A DNA stretch of 64,000 nucleotides from Rhodamnia argentea (Eukaryota; Streptophyta; Magnoliopsida; Myrtales; Myrtaceae), in assembly GCF_020921035.1 (NCBI RefSeq), contig NC_063154.1:8990001-9054000 (forward strand). The letters are read 5' to 3'. The position numbers and the translations under genes were made by a program. Position 1 is the stretch's first letter; each line of letters starts with the position of its first letter. The notes under the pieces are model-generated. The model ran no database searches. It saw nothing but the letters and a program-made list of their open reading frames with translations, and had not been told where the DNA came from. Positions 45,520 to 57,575 of the stretch are shown piece after piece.

Positions 45520-46263
45520 GGAAAAAAAGGTGCAAAAATTTCTAAATCTAATTGCACTTTTCTCAATTCAATCCTAAACTTGTTATTGGTGCCAATTCAA
45601 TCCCGAACAATTTTTAAGTTTTGCCGGTTGAGTCTATTCAGCAATTTTTGGCTAGTAATCGGGCCGATGTGGATGCCGATAATTCTACATGGCATAGCCG
45701 ATACTGTGTGAAAATTTCTTAAATATATTTTATTATTTATTATTTGTATACCTTTTTTCCTTCTTTAATTTTTTCTTTTCCCTCCGATGGCTGCTACCGG
45801 GCTCAACAATGGCATGTGGAGGTCGCCGGTCTTGGGCGAGTTCAACCCTTGCCGACCTTGCACAAGTTCAACCCTTGCCTTCATTGATCTTACAAAGGGC
45901 TGCCCTCACCAAGCCAAGCAAGGGTGGCCCTCACTAGGCCAACAAGGGCAAGGGCTGCCCTCGCCTGGTCGTCGGCCATCGACAAGGCCTAGCTATGGCC
46001 GGTCAAGGAAAAAAGGAAAAAAATAAAGAAGGAAAACATAAAAAGAAAAAATATTTAAAATATTATTAAAAATTGTTCGCGTCGTTGTCCGCCATGTCAT
46101 ATAGGATGGTCGGCGTTCACGTCAAAGATTTCTAGTCAAAATTAGACGAATAGATTCAGTTGGCAAAATATAAAATGGTTCGGGACTCAATGGCAAAATG
46201 AAAAGGTTTATGATTGAATTGGCAAAAGTGCAATAGGTTTAGAATTTGTTGGATAATTTTTCC
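45520..46263. mobile_element. Mutator-like element with an 8/10 target duplication
   Basis: Begins ggaaaaaaaggtgc and ends ggataattttttcc. The flanks caatattgcc and taaaattgcc match at 8 of 10 bases. The GC-rich core (45790-46005) generates a long open frame that is not a gene. Confidence 0.8.
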
Positions 46264-46436
46264 TAAAATTGCCATCTGGACACACATTGTACAATGTCAA
46301 CTTTTCTTTGGCTTGGTTTCCTCGACATGTGTTTGAATGCCTGCACATTATCGTGCGTATTTGTCTCTATTATAACTCATCTTTTGGCGCAATATGTATA
46401 TTTGATTTACCAAACCGATGATGAAAATAAAATCAA

Positions 46437-46660
46437 CATGATCAGTTATTGACATTGCCTAGGTTAACCAGGAAAGTTTCTACATAGTGAAATATCTCTC
46501 TTCCTCCTACGGAATTCGAACCTCAGGATCAAGATAATTGTGAATCCAAGGAGATGCTCGTATTAGTCATCGAAAGACTTGATTAGGTCGATGAGAGCCT
46601 ATCGAGTTCATGTGCTTAGGCAACAAATAGCCAAAATCTTGAGAAGCAAACATTGGTGGC
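46437..46660 (-). repeat. SINE-like dispersed repeat, family 2, copy 1
   Basis: Shares gagcctatc.agttcatgtg and aaaatcttgagaa plus the flanking block with 52250-52400. On the minus strand it carries a box B-like gaggttcgaattcc. The same orientation of both copies and the internal motif suggest a SINE; copies are too decayed for certainty. Confidence 0.4.
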
Positions 46661-46669
46661 ACCACAGGT

Positions 46670-49600
46670 GGAAAAATTACCAAAACAAACTAAATTTATT
46701 GTATTTGTGTCAATTCAATCATAAACTTTTTAATTATGTCAATTTAAATATGAACATTTTCATGTTCTATCAATATAATCTATCCGACAAATTTTGACTG
46801 GAAATCGCTGACGTGGTTGCTGGCTGTCCTACGTGACATGGCCAGCATTGACGTGGACAAAACTTATTAGTATCTTTTAATATTTTTATTTCTACTTTAC
46901 CTAGATTTTATTTTTCTTTCTTTTTTCCTTTTTTCCTCCACCGGTGTCACGACCTAAAAATCGGATTTTCCAATTTTAGGTTAATGGATTACCAAATTAA
47001 TTAATTAGATTATTTAATTTAACTCTCTCAAGTTCTACCAAATCGTGACTTAAGGTTCAAGTGATTATTCTGCAAAATATTTTTATTTTGTGGAGCCGCC
47101 ACTAATCATTTATTGGTAGGTTGATTAGAAACCTAAATAAAATAGCAGAAGAAAACTATTTTATTTCTGCAAACCAAAGATCTTAAGTTCGGGACTTGTT
47201 TACATTAATTTTTCAATTAATACCCTTTTGATACCAATTTCATGAAAAAGGTTTGATTTGACAATTTTGATGAATTATGACTTGCAGTTCAAAGGTGCAA
47301 TTTTTGGGTTTTATTTTTATTTTTATTTTTTGTGTTTTTTATGTATTTTCAAAATTAAAAATTAAAGGAAAATGAGAGTGAATTGGTTCAAGATTATCTT
47401 AAATTTTTTGGATTTAACTTGCATTAATGCCCAAAAATTTTTAAGAAAATCTCTTAACCCTATGTCTGCATCTTTTAATATCTATCCTAATGGATTCCCA
47501 AGATTTTGTTTATTGAATGTAATCCATGAGATAGGATTTCTAGAAAATCTTGTCTAAGAGGTGGTTTTTAAGAAACCATATCTTCCTTAATTTTTTTTTT
47601 TCTGAGATTTTCTAACATGAAATGAGGCATGAATGATTTTTATTTGTTCCATTTTTCCGAATTTTCTGATTTTGTTGTGATTTTGGGTTTTTATGAATGA
47701 ATTTAAATTTAAATTGCGAATCTTTTAGTGAAAAGGATAATTATCGCTGAATCTTTCGAATTAAGTTTCGGTATGAAGCCTAACAGATCGAGCCTAAAAA
47801 TTCGAAATTCCCGCTATGGAAATAATTCCATCTAAAGCCCGATAGATAGACTTATTCTGATGTACGCGGTTGCGGATTAGGAAATTTTCCTAATCGATCA
47901 CATTTTGAATGATTTTTGATATCTTGAGTATATGCAAGGATTTTCAAATTTGTCCCAATTAAGCAAGTAATATATCACAAGATGTTCAAGAATATTCAAC
48001 CTAGACTTCAAAATTGGCAAGTGATAATTACAAGATTACACGAGAATATTCAATTGTAGATATACATCAACCCCAAAAAAACAATCAAATATTCTAATCT
48101 TGCAATAGAATTTTTTAGACATGCAATCTAATCTTCAATCCATGCAAAATAGGTAACACAATATTGCAAAAATTTAAATTCGGAAATATACCTAGATTGC
48201 GATATTGTTTTCTGAATTTGGACTTGCGCCAAACTTGTAGATTGAACTTCAATTCTTCGGACCAGTCACTCAAGGGTGTCGCACGGCTACGACTTGAACT
48301 GTGATGAGGTGAATTCGCAGCAGCCAATCTGAGCTTCAATTAGCACTAAACGACAAGAATTTCCCCTCCCAAAGTAACATAGAAATCAACCCTGCTTGTG
48401 AGCAAAAATCTGCACCGATTAGTATCAAATAATCGCCCAAAACAGAGCTGTCTCGGGTATACACCAGCAGAAAAACAGCAACAGAACTGTGAGTATTTGA
48501 GCACCGAAACAGCAGAAATTTCAGTGTCAAAACAGCAGCCAAATAAGTCCGGAATAGCAGCAAACTCCAACACCAAAGCAGTGATAAGTCGGTCCTTGAA
48601 TAGCAGAGAATAAGCTGCAAAACAGCAGCCAGAAAAACTGCCCTGACAGTTGTGAAAATCAGCACGAACGGCGGGCGATTTGGTCTTTGAACAGCCCCGA
48701 ACAACTAAGTTGTCGAGCTGAATAGAAGCGCGGCAATTCTGCCGGAACTGCCGCGCCGGTGGTCGACTTCGGGCACAGTAGGAGCTGCGAACGCCAGATG
48801 AACGAAACTTGGACCGCTTTTGTCTTTTTCCTCCACTGTAAAAACACCAACAACCACTCTCTCACTCTCGCCCTTTTCACGTGAATTCCAAGATTGTGAG
48901 CAGAGTATTTTTTTGCTGACCCTCTCGCTGAATGTGTCAACCTAGCTCCTTCTTTTATAGGCATGAGAAGATTGGACTCCAAGACAAAAATTGAAATTTC
49001 ACGCACGATTCCCTTCTAATTCCTTAACCGTGCAGTATAATCCCTCTTTGAAATATAGTCTTGCCTCTTTAAAACAAAAAGAATATACTCTTGCCATTAA
49101 AATCTTACAGATTATATTCTCATCAACCCCCAAACTTGACGATGTCAATCCATGTACATATGAAAAGATAATCTTGATCCCCTTGAATAAATAAATAAAA
49201 AATGCTGCTAATCATGGTGGATTGTGGAATCAGCGGGCGGCTTTAGCCGTGAAGTGAAAGTATTGTCAAAGCTACTGGATCTCTTATTGCAGTGTTCACC
49301 CAAGATTCTCGCAGGAAGGAGACTAAATCTAGCAGAATTTTTCTGAAGGTTCTCTCTTGGTTGAGCTCATCTTTTCCAAAGTTTTAATATGCCATTGGAG
49401 AGGCTTAATTCATTAGCTGAGGCATTTAATCTCCAACAATTTTTTAAGGAATTTAAGTTTTGCTCAACCATGTACCTCTACTAGCAAAGAAAACGGACAT
49501 CTGTCTATAATGAGTCCTTGGTGTCGGTCCGAGCTACTTGCATCCATTAGATCCAATTCAATCCTTTAACCGAGCTCAAAACAATTCAATTATGCCCATC

Positions 49601-50043
49601 TACTGCCGATCCGATGCATGATACGAAACCGAATAAATTATTTTTGGTAGGAACTAAAGTTTAATTCCTATTTTTTATGTAAAATAAATTACTATCAAGA
49701 TTAGTCAAAATTTAAGTGTCAACAACCGATTACCAAGCCTTGGCGATGGCTTACGGTCGGCCACAAGCTACAACCCGTGAGGGTCGTGCTCCTCGGTTGC
49801 GGGGGAGGTCACACTCGCCGGGACCTTGCCGGTGGAGCAAGAAGGAAAAAAACTGAAATAAATAAAAAAGAGAAAAGAAACTACAAAAAAATAAATAATA
49901 AATTAAAAAAATTATCAAAGTAGGACTGTCGGCATCTACATGAGCGATTTTCGATTAAAATTAGTCGGATAGACTACATTGGCAAACATGAAAATGTTTA
50001 CAACTACGTTGGCACAATCAAAATGTTTAAAACTGAATAGACA
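46670..50043. mobile_element. Mutator-like element split by an LTR-type insertion
   Basis: Left arm and part of the core at 46670-46944 (ggaaaaattacc, cgctgacgtggttgctgg, gcattgacgtggac). The rest of the core and the right arm are at 49725-50043 (ggcgatggcttacgg, gatttccgatt-like, tagtcggatagactac, actgaatagac). The interruption is annotated separately. Confidence 0.65.
46945..49724. mobile_element. LTR-type insertion (solo LTR or non-coding LTR element)
   Basis: Begins tgtcacgacc and ends gtgtcaaca, giving TG...CA ends, with flanks accgg and accga as a 5-bp duplication with one mismatch. Inside are phrases typical of plant LTRs (tggagccgccactaatcat, gaaaactattttatttctgc, cttaagttcgggacttg). 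I see no gag, pol or clear second LTR in 2780 bp. Short frames at 48115-49006 are not convincing genes. Confidence 0.5.
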
Positions 50044-50720
50044 CCAAAAAATATCCAAACAGTCCTATACTAATTTAACTTTGGCCAATTGAGTCTTAAA
50101 TCTTATAATTGTGCCAATTGAGTCTTAAATCTTTTAACGATTTTTCAATTTAGTTATTTCGATAAACTTTGACCCTAAATTGTTGACATGACAGTAGTCA
50201 TCTTACGTGGCACGATCGACGCCGACGTAAACTTTTTTAATTTTTAATTTTTTTGTTTATTAATTCTTTTTCTTAAGGGCTAACTGGGGTTGTCGGTCAT
50301 CGGTCGAGGCTCAACAACCCCACCGACTATCGAGTGAGAGTCGTAACCCTTGCACGCGGTCGAAAAGGTTGACAGCCCTCACTCGGATCTAGGCGAAGGC
50401 TCGTGCCCCTCGTCGCCCACAAGCCAAGGCCCGGTGACCCCTATCGCCCGTAGAACGAGGGCATCATTAGTTGCGGTCAAGGGCCACGAAGCTATGGCTA
50501 GTGGCCGGCGGCCCCCTACCACCCTTAACAAAAAAAAAAATCGTAAGAAATTTAGAAATATCTGAAAATTGTCAAAAATTTTCATGTCAATGTCGACTAT
50601 ACCATGTAGGTCGGAATGACTAAATTTGACAAATTGTCAAAAGGTTTAGGATTTCATCAGCATAATTAAAAAGTTGGGGATTGAATTGGCCAAAATGCAA
50701 TATTTTTGGATAATTTTTTC
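50044..50720. mobile_element. Mutator-like element
   Basis: Left end ccaaaaaatatccaaacagtc abuts the previous element; right end ttggataattttttc. Arms contain caattgagtcttaaatctt and the mirrored aaaggtttaggatttcatc. The GC-rich core is at 50280-50520. Confidence 0.7.
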
Positions 50721-50817
50721 TAATTGGCACAAGTGCAATTATTCAAGATTACTTCATATTCAATCTTTGGAATTATGTTATCCTTCAAGCTAAAGTAACT
50801 CTCGCCATGCTCATAAG

Positions 50818-50853
<36 letters not shown>

Positions 50854-51292
50854 AGCCAACGACGTTCATTAATAGTTGCAAATGCAGTCCCACCTAAACC
50901 TACGATTAACAGTTAGACACCGAAGACAACAAGACTTCGGTCTGAACTATTACAAGTCATTTGTTGCGTAACATGAATCTTTGATTTACAAACCCAATGA
51001 TCAAATGAACATACCCAATTATTGTTATTGCCCAGTTTAACCAGGAAATTTTTATGGCCCATTTCCCTGCAAAAGTACCAATTTCAGGCGGAGTCCAAAT
51101 TCTGCCGAACGTTCCTTTGTCACATAAAATGTCAGAAAGTTTCACTTGTGTTGCCCAACGTGGCAATTCCACGTTAGTGATAAATCTATATAGTACCGTT
51201 CATGAAACTCTTCATAATCCCGACCTCACCCGCAACGCCTCATCCGAATCTGGTCTGATTCCACCCAGGACAACATCCCGGCCAGCTCCACC
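50721..51292. other. Spacer and possible 5' region of an orphan exon
   Basis: A (CT)n tract at 50821-50849, then unassigned DNA. tctatatagta at 51186-51196 is a TATA-like motif about 100 bases before the ATG at 51293. Confidence 0.35.
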
Positions 51293-51424
51293 ATGGAGCC
51301 GCCTTCACTTCGGGACTCCCCTCTCTCTTACGACCGGGACCTCGCGGTGGTGGACAATGACGATGAACAGTTATCTACCGGCACTGTTCGTCTCGCTATC
51401 ATTCACTCTCTCTCTCTATCACGG
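51293..51424 (+). CDS. Possible first exon of an unrecognised or truncated gene
   Basis: ATG 51293 follows a C/A-rich leader with a TATA-like motif and reads 44 codons of protein-like composition (MEPPSLRDSPLSYDRDLAVV, then acidic residues) to a strong GTGAGC donor at 51425. I do not recognise the family and found no second exon downstream. It may be the start of a gene captured or cut off by rearrangement, or a chance ORF. Confidence 0.3.
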
Positions 51425-52724
51425 GTGAGCTTATTCGCGTCGGAGTCAAACTTACCCCGTCGGAATCAGGAAATCAGTTTCTTATTTTTTTGGTGCCTAT
51501 CACGAGTTCGAGATTTCAAGCGAAACCTCAAGAGAGAGATAGAGTGACACTCGCAGGCCGTCGAAATCGATTCCATATTTTTTGTGTTTGGATCCTACTC
51601 TACATGCTTTGGAACTTGAGACTTATTCTGTCACGAGCTCCCGAGTTTCCCGAGTCAACTTCAGAGTCCACTCAAGTTGCACATATATTCTTAATTGAAT
51701 GATTGTAATGAACTATCGCCTCTTATGACCACCATTTATTACTATAATCCATTAACTATAATTTATATTTAGACACACGAAGAATATAAAACATTAACAA
51801 AATAAAAATCTCGATCATAAATATTACCGGAAATGGAAGTTCGGACTAATAGTTCCATATAGCACACGTATCATCAGACGCCATGAAAGACCGTAGGATC
51901 GCACTAAAACATAGAATAAGAAAATCCTAATGACTTGTTCCGGGTTTCAGGTCTTAGAATTTGAAATCTATCCCTTTGAAATCAATTCCCTAATTTTTGA
52001 AACTTAGAACCTATCTAGCATACTCTAGAACCTACCCTGTTTCAATCAACCCGGTCTCGGCTTTGCCTTGAAACCATGCTCACTCCCAATGTCAAGCAAC
52101 TAACGACGACTTCGGGTGGCATCTTAACAGATCCCAAATTTTGAAACTCGAGTGAAAGTTGATAATTTATATAAGACGGAGACAAGTTTGGGCCAAATTG
52201 TGACTCGACCTCAAGTAGATGCTTTGTTAGGGAATCAAGCGAATCTTCTACATTAGAAAAATATCCCTTTCCCTCATAGTGGAATTGGAACCACATGATT
52301 CAAAGGAGACGCTCGTGTAAGTCAAGAAATGACTTAAATTAGTTCAACGAGCCTATCAAGTTCATGTGCTTAGAAAACAAACAGCTAAAATCTTGAGAAT
52401 GCTCGAGCAAAAATGTTCTCTTACAGAGTCTCTCAGACTCTTAGGTTATTTTCTGAACATAGATTCTCAATTCTCAAGCTCTGTAGCAAACATCGTTAGC
52501 ACCATCACACGGGCACCTCTTGTATTCAATCTCCGAAACCATGTGATTTTTTTTTTTTTTTTTCATCTTCAGCAACTTCCCCCACACTCACAAAGAAACT
52601 CTCTCCCATCAGCCAACAAAATTCATTCACAGTTTGCAAATGCAGCCCCAACTGAACCTACAAAATACAGTCAGACTGAAGACAACAGAAACTTTCGAAA
52701 ACAGAACGGGATAAATGTACAATG
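51425..52724. other. Intergenic DNA with a second family-2 SINE-like copy
   Basis: The block 52250-52400 repeats gagcctatcaagttcatgtg, cttagaaaacaaacagc and aaaatcttgagaa from 46437-46660. A T-run of more than 20 lies at 52542-52563. No gene was seen. Confidence 0.4.
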
Positions 52725-53050
52725 TATTGAAAGTCCTCAAATTTGTAGTGAAATTGCAATTGAGACATAAAACTTTCAGAAAATGCAAATCAAATCATAA
52801 AACTTGCAACGAAAGTGCAAAAACTTCAAGAAAATGCAATCGAGTCCTAAAATTTTCAAAAAGTGCAATCAAATCCGAAGACTTTAAAAATTACAATCAA
52901 GTCTCACAACTTGTCACAAAAGTGCAATCAATGGAAAGACTTGATTTGCACTTTCTAAATGTTTTAAGACTTAATTGTACCTTTTGAAATTTTTAGGACT
53001 CGATTGCACTTTCGTGATAAGTTTTTAGAACTTCTAAAGCACTTATCCCA
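52725..53050. repeat. Short imperfect tandem array ending like a TIR element
   Basis: The phrase gcaat(c)(g/a)agtc(c)taaaa, with ttttcagaaaatgc spacers, repeats about every 40-45 bases in direct order. It then appears inverted (acttgatttgcactttc, ggactcgattgcactttc). The right end gcacttatccca resembles the end of the intron 4 element at 11175. Confidence 0.55.
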
Positions 53051-53971
53051 AAAAAAGAACACTCTCTTCCAAAAAGCCCCCATCCCTTTCGCCATTAATG
53101 TGACTCAATCCCCTCACGTAAGATATATTGTTGAAGCATAAAGAGATGCATCCAGCTGGACCAACCTCATGCTCAAAAAGCCAAATGAACAGGAAAACCG
53201 AACCTAAGTCCAGCTCTAAATCATGCTAAAGTATCAAGGTTGAATCAGCTTTGCCTAGAAGTATACTGGTGGAAGTGTATTACGAAAAACCATATTAGTA
53301 GTCTCTCGGCAAACAAGCACGGTGACATTTGCATGAGAAATGTGTGCTAACCTATAGCAAACAATGCACGAACTGTGTACAAAAGACTCCGCAGGCATCA
53401 ATATGTACAGGGTACTCCATTCAAGCACAGATTCACATGAAAGGGGCAATGGCTTCACACTTAAGCATAGAGAGATTATGGAGAATAAATTTGTCACCCT
53501 CCCGACAGGTAGACCCTATGCTTTGAATACAGATGATTTGCTGCAATACTAGAGACAGTATCCAGAAATGCATTGATCGATCATTGAAATAGCAAGAGAA
53601 AAATGGACAAAAACAGAACATGATAGTTCCTCAACTATCAACTTTAAGGCTGGTCAGCATAGGAAAAATATGAGATAGATCAATTTCTAATGTCTGCTCA
53701 ACATTTCAGTAAGAACTGCTGCAAAAATTTACCTGAAAATACAATAGATACCAAACTCATTCACATTGAAACAGTGGCAACCAGAGTCTACTGGATAGCA
53801 AAATTAGCAGTGGCAAAAAATTCTGGACGTCTCAATTTCAAAACATGCATTGTCACAAAAATTCATAAACTACAAAGTACATTAACCTCTCTACAAATGA
53901 CCTTTGGTGTAAATACAGGTAAGACAGGCCATATGCATCAGAACTCGCTCAGCAGCACGAACAATGTAAAT
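53051..53971 (-). other. Downstream region and likely 3' UTR of the BPC gene
   Basis: No gene recognised. The part nearest 53972 lies just after the BPC stop on the minus strand. Confidence 0.4.
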
Positions 53972-54814
53972 CTACCTGATAGTCACAAATTTGTTGGTAC
54001 CATGTTTGGCCCAATGGGTCCTCAGGTCAATTGGGTTAGCAAAATTGTAGCCATCAGTTGCAAGTTTCTCCAGAACCTTCTTAAATGCACCTAGGCTCAT
54101 TTTCCGCCCAGCTATTCTTGCACCCCGTCGCTTGGTGCTCATCGGCAACGGATACATTGATACCTGTGTGGTACAACACGCCGATTGCCAACCACCACAA
54201 CCCCAGCGGTAACATTGCTGAGGAGCACCAGTGCACGAGCAGACTGGTATCGGAATACCTGATATATCCATGTCCATGCCATTGATAACAACGTCCATGC
54301 TCTTCTTTGGTGGCTTTGCCCGCTGAATCGGAGGGTTTGTATTGTCCTTCGGCTTCCTGCTCTTTTTGGCTTTGGGGGTCTTAGGAATACCATTGCCCTG
54401 CCTTTTCTTCAGTTGTGGACTCTCCTTTTTAATCCCCGGGCTTGGCTCTTCAATCCTGCCCATCCTATCATCCCTCAATGAGTCAGGCATCTGTAACATT
54501 TGCAGATTATGGGCCCCAGAACTTTCCGGGAGCATAGCATAATTATGATTCGGGGGCAACATGTTGAAAAACTTCTCTCTCTGGTTCATCCAATTGTCCC
54601 TCCCGTAATTGTATTGGAGAGGAGCATCCGAAACAATAGAATCCCTAGGATGATAAGCTCCATTGGGAGCTACCAGAATGGTCGGATCACGCCCAGGCAG
54701 AAAAGGTTTCGTATCTCGCTCAGGCATGGTTGGCATAAGCTGTAGATTGAGGTGTCCTTTGCAGGATGGTTCATAGTAACCCCAATTTCGCATGTTCAGT
54801 GCGTCGTCGTCCAT
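53972..54814 (-). CDS. BASIC PENTACYSTEINE transcription factor, class I
   Basis: Nuclear GA-repeat-binding protein of the plant BBR/BPC family, which recruits Polycomb complexes and regulates homeotic and hormone genes. Start chosen at ATG 54814 because MDDDALNMRNWGYYEP is the conserved class I N-terminus; the frame continues upstream for nine codons without support. It encodes 280 residues, the usual class I length. Order: N-terminal conserved segment (1-50), a middle region, a Lys/Pro-rich nuclear localisation region (about 119-162: KKESPQLKKRQG, KAKKSRKPKD), and the C-terminal DNA-binding domain with its Cys cluster at 182, 184, 191, 196, 203 and 204 (VCSCTGAPQQCYRWGCGGWQ). The invariant end is THWAKHGTNKFVTIR. 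Coding sequence is intronless. Intact, with no lesions. Orthology to BPC1 or BPC2 cannot be decided here. Confidence 0.95.
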   Translation of the reverse strand: MDDDALNMRNWGYYEPSCKGHLNLQLMPTMPERDTKPFLPGRDPTILVAPNGAYHPRDSIVSDAPLQYNYGRDNWMNQREKFFNMLPPNHNYAMLPESSGAHNLQMLQMPDSLRDDRMGRIEEPSPGIKKESPQLKKRQGNGIPKTPKAKKSRKPKDNTNPPIQRAKPPKKSMDVVINGMDMDISGIPIPVCSCTGAPQQCYRWGCGGWQSACCTTQVSMYPLPMSTKRRGARIAGRKMSLGAFKKVLEKLATDGYNFANPIDLRTHWAKHGTNKFVTIR

Positions 54815-55640
54815 AATAACTATACAATTGCGAGAAAACAATGAAAAAGTTTCATTTTTGCCGCATGTTCAGGGTAAAAGCACAAACCAGACGATGCTCA
54901 AGCAAATAATGTAACAGAGAAACACGTAGAAAACCACTAGATTTAACAGGACCCCAGAAAAAAACACATGATTATAAGCAGCAACCTCGGAAAGTCCCAA
55001 GAATTTATACACATAGAAGATAGAACTGGTCTTGGGACAAAAAGACGTTCCAATTGCTTGTTACCCATTGAATCAAGCACAAAAAGGAGAACTAGAGACA
55101 TTGCCAATACAACTATTGAACCTAATCAGACTAACAACTGCCATCTCCGAGCTTAAAATAACACAAAGCTAAGAAAGATTCATTTCACAGGTAACAGAGA
55201 GCAAATCTATAATGCCCTACACGTCTCGCGATCAAACAGATCACCAATCAAACCTTTCCCAATCTCTCCTGTCAGAACAACGGAGCTAAAGATGCTTCGA
55301 TCAAACGCAACAGCAGGAGAGCTAAAAATGCTTCGATCCGCAGGGAATTTTGAATGTTGCAGGAGAGCTAAAAATGCTTCGATCCGCAGGGAATTTTGAA
55401 AAGATTCAAAATCCCCAGCCGGATCCCGTCCTCTACATTTTTTTTTTCTCGCGATCTCGCTAGGGCACAAAGAAGCAATAGCTAAAAGGGGGAAAACCCA
55501 GAGATCGGAAAATTAAGCATTTTGATGCCAGATCTACACATCCCAATGAAGGAATTAGCGAACCCAGGTGCCCATCTAAGCTCAAACGGGCGCCGCGCAT
55601 GGACATACATAAGAGGAATAACAGTACAAGGACCCATCTA
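54815..55640 (-). other. Probable leader intron of the BPC gene
   Basis: On the minus strand a donor-like CCCAA-GTAAGTTT lies at about 55722-55730, and TGTATAG, 11 bases before the ATG, is a plausible acceptor. A leader intron of about 0.9 kb would agree with known class I BPC genes. A 48-base direct duplication (aggagagctaaaaatgcttc twice, 55314-55400) lies inside. Confidence 0.4.
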
Positions 55641-55766
55641 TTGAAAATTATGGAGAGAGAGTGAGGGAGACAGAGAGAGAGAGAGCGCGAGAGAGAGAAA
55701 GAGGAGAGAGGAGAGAGAAAACTTACTTGGGTGGGTGTAAACGGCTCTTTAGGGTTTGCCCTTCTG

Positions 55767-55800
<34 letters not shown>

Positions 55801-55930
55801 GAGAGAGAAACCAATGAGAGAGAGAGAGACAGAGAAAGAGAAAGGGAAAGAGAAAGAGAGAGAAGGTAGGAGAGAGAAAGAAAGCTCTAAAATTTGAGAG
55901 AGAAAGAGAGGCAGACAGAGAGAGACCTAA
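55641..55930 (-). promoter_or_regulatory. GA/CT-rich leader or promoter of the BPC gene
   Basis: About 290 bases dominated by GA dinucleotides on the plus strand, thus CT on the transcribed strand. Embedded is aaaccctaaag (complement of ctttagggttt, 55748-55758), a telobox-like motif. Both GA arrays and teloboxes are known features of plant Polycomb-linked promoters. Autoregulation by BPC is inferred only. Confidence 0.5.
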
Positions 55931-57340
55931 AATTGGTGTATGTATCTATCAAGAAACAATATTTATTTCTATTCTTAAATTAAAGTGAAGAGAGGAAAGA
56001 GAAAAGAAAAAAAAAAAGAATGAGCAAAATCTTAAGGCATATCTACAATGGAGGGCAAGTTGCCCATGTGACAATCTCAAAGGTTTAAACCTTATCCTCC
56101 TGTTGCCCGCAGAGGAGCCCACCTCCCCTGTTTCATCGTTTTTCCTCTTTCATATACAATTTTATAAAAATACAATTACCTTGTGCAAAGCATACTTTAC
56201 TTTATATTTAAACCTATGCTTTCCCTATAAATATAATGCAATCTATAGGTGTTGCCGCACCAGCTGATTATTGATTGTAGTTTGTGTCTTATTTGGATTT
56301 TTTTTTTTTTTGGTGTTCTCGATGTTAAAAAAAAATAAATAGAGAATTTGCCCGTGATGGTAATTATAGAAATGATTGGTAAGTTTTGAGAATTGCTGAT
56401 GACAAAAAAAAGCCATGGATAGATTATGTAACGTTTAATGAATTACCGAATCCTATGTCACATGTCAATAGGCATGTAGCATCGCTAGTAAAGGGATTGG
56501 GGGTGAGGAAGCTAGTATCAGAAATGTGTGGTTCGACTCAGGTAAAAATCAAAGAGTGTAGAGTAAGAAATATGACGGACAAAAAAAAACCTATGTTAGA
56601 TCACCAACCGCTATGTGATAATCTCGAAATTTATCACAAGCAAATTACCAATTGTTATCACCATGGAGCTTAACCAACCTTTATAGATTATTACCAACCT
56701 TACTTCAATTGAGTTATCAACTTCTCTTCGATGATGTTTTTAACTAGTTTTAAATCAATGATTTTTATTTGAGCTGCGCTTTTATTCAATTGATGTTGAA
56801 TTGTTAAGTTTTTTTAATAACTTAACCAATTCCGTTGAAGTTATGGACTCCCATATGACATTACCAACTTTACTTTGGGATGAAGTTACAAATCGACTTT
56901 CTAGGTATCTCTATTTGAGCCTCTCAACAATGCTTATTAAGTCGTTTTGGAATTGCCAATTATTTCAATGATTTACCCGATTTTTGTGGAAGTTGGTAAC
57001 TTTCTATGTGGCATGCAAATATTTTTGAGTTACTTATCAACTTTTGATACCACGAGAATAATTTTAGGTGATGGTAATAGTAGGCGACAAACTGACTCGA
57101 TTTCGTATAAAAAAAGAATTAAGGAAGACTTGATTGCACAAATCAAGATTGTTTTAGGGTGTTAATTAGAATAGGAAAAAAATTTGAAGCCTGCTCTTCC
57201 AATTGTAAACAACCACCAATCCCAAAAACAATCGCATGTTCCATTTCTTGTATAGATAGAGAAAACGAGGCGTGTTTTGTCTCAACTTTGCATTCTTAAT
57301 TGCTCCGAGTGTCAATTACGTTCCTCTACCGTACACTCTA
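55931..57340. other. Intergenic DNA with SINE-like family-1 copy 2
   Basis: The block 56462-56590 (aataggcatgtagcatcgc, agggattgggggtg, ctagtatcagaaatgtg, ggttcgactcagg) matches 2108-2260 in order. The rest is AT-rich without a gene. Confidence 0.45.
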
Positions 57341-57575
57341 AAGCTCCATTTATTTTACGAAAAATAAATAATTTGAAAAATATTTTCGTTAAAATAATTA
57401 CTCGTATCGCCTACAAAAATGAATAGACGAAATATAATTACATCATCCGAGAAAATATTTAGACGTAACTTGTTATTGGTAATGAAAATATTTTCACCGA
57501 CTAATTATTTCAAACGATTAACTTTAGGAAAATATTTTTCGGATCATTCATTTTCCGCGAAACGAAATGGAACCT
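57341..57575. mobile_element. MITE, family 1 copy 2
   Basis: Arms taaagctccatttat with aataatttgaaaaatatttt on the left, mirrored by gaaaatatttttcggatcat and gaaatggaacctaa on the right. Same organisation as 44293-44534. Confidence 0.75.

Noticed and set aside
45787-46026. 79-codon frame with Pro/Gly/Gln-rich sequence
   Set aside because: Core of a Mutator-like element with repeated GGC-type phrases.
48115-49006. Frames of 70-122 codons on both strands
   Set aside because: They lie within the LTR-type insertion, show no gag or pol motif, and have low-complexity cagcag-like content.
54815-54841. Upstream nine-codon extension of the BPC protein
   Set aside because: The conserved class I N-terminus begins at the ATG at 54814, and the extension includes a likely splice acceptor.
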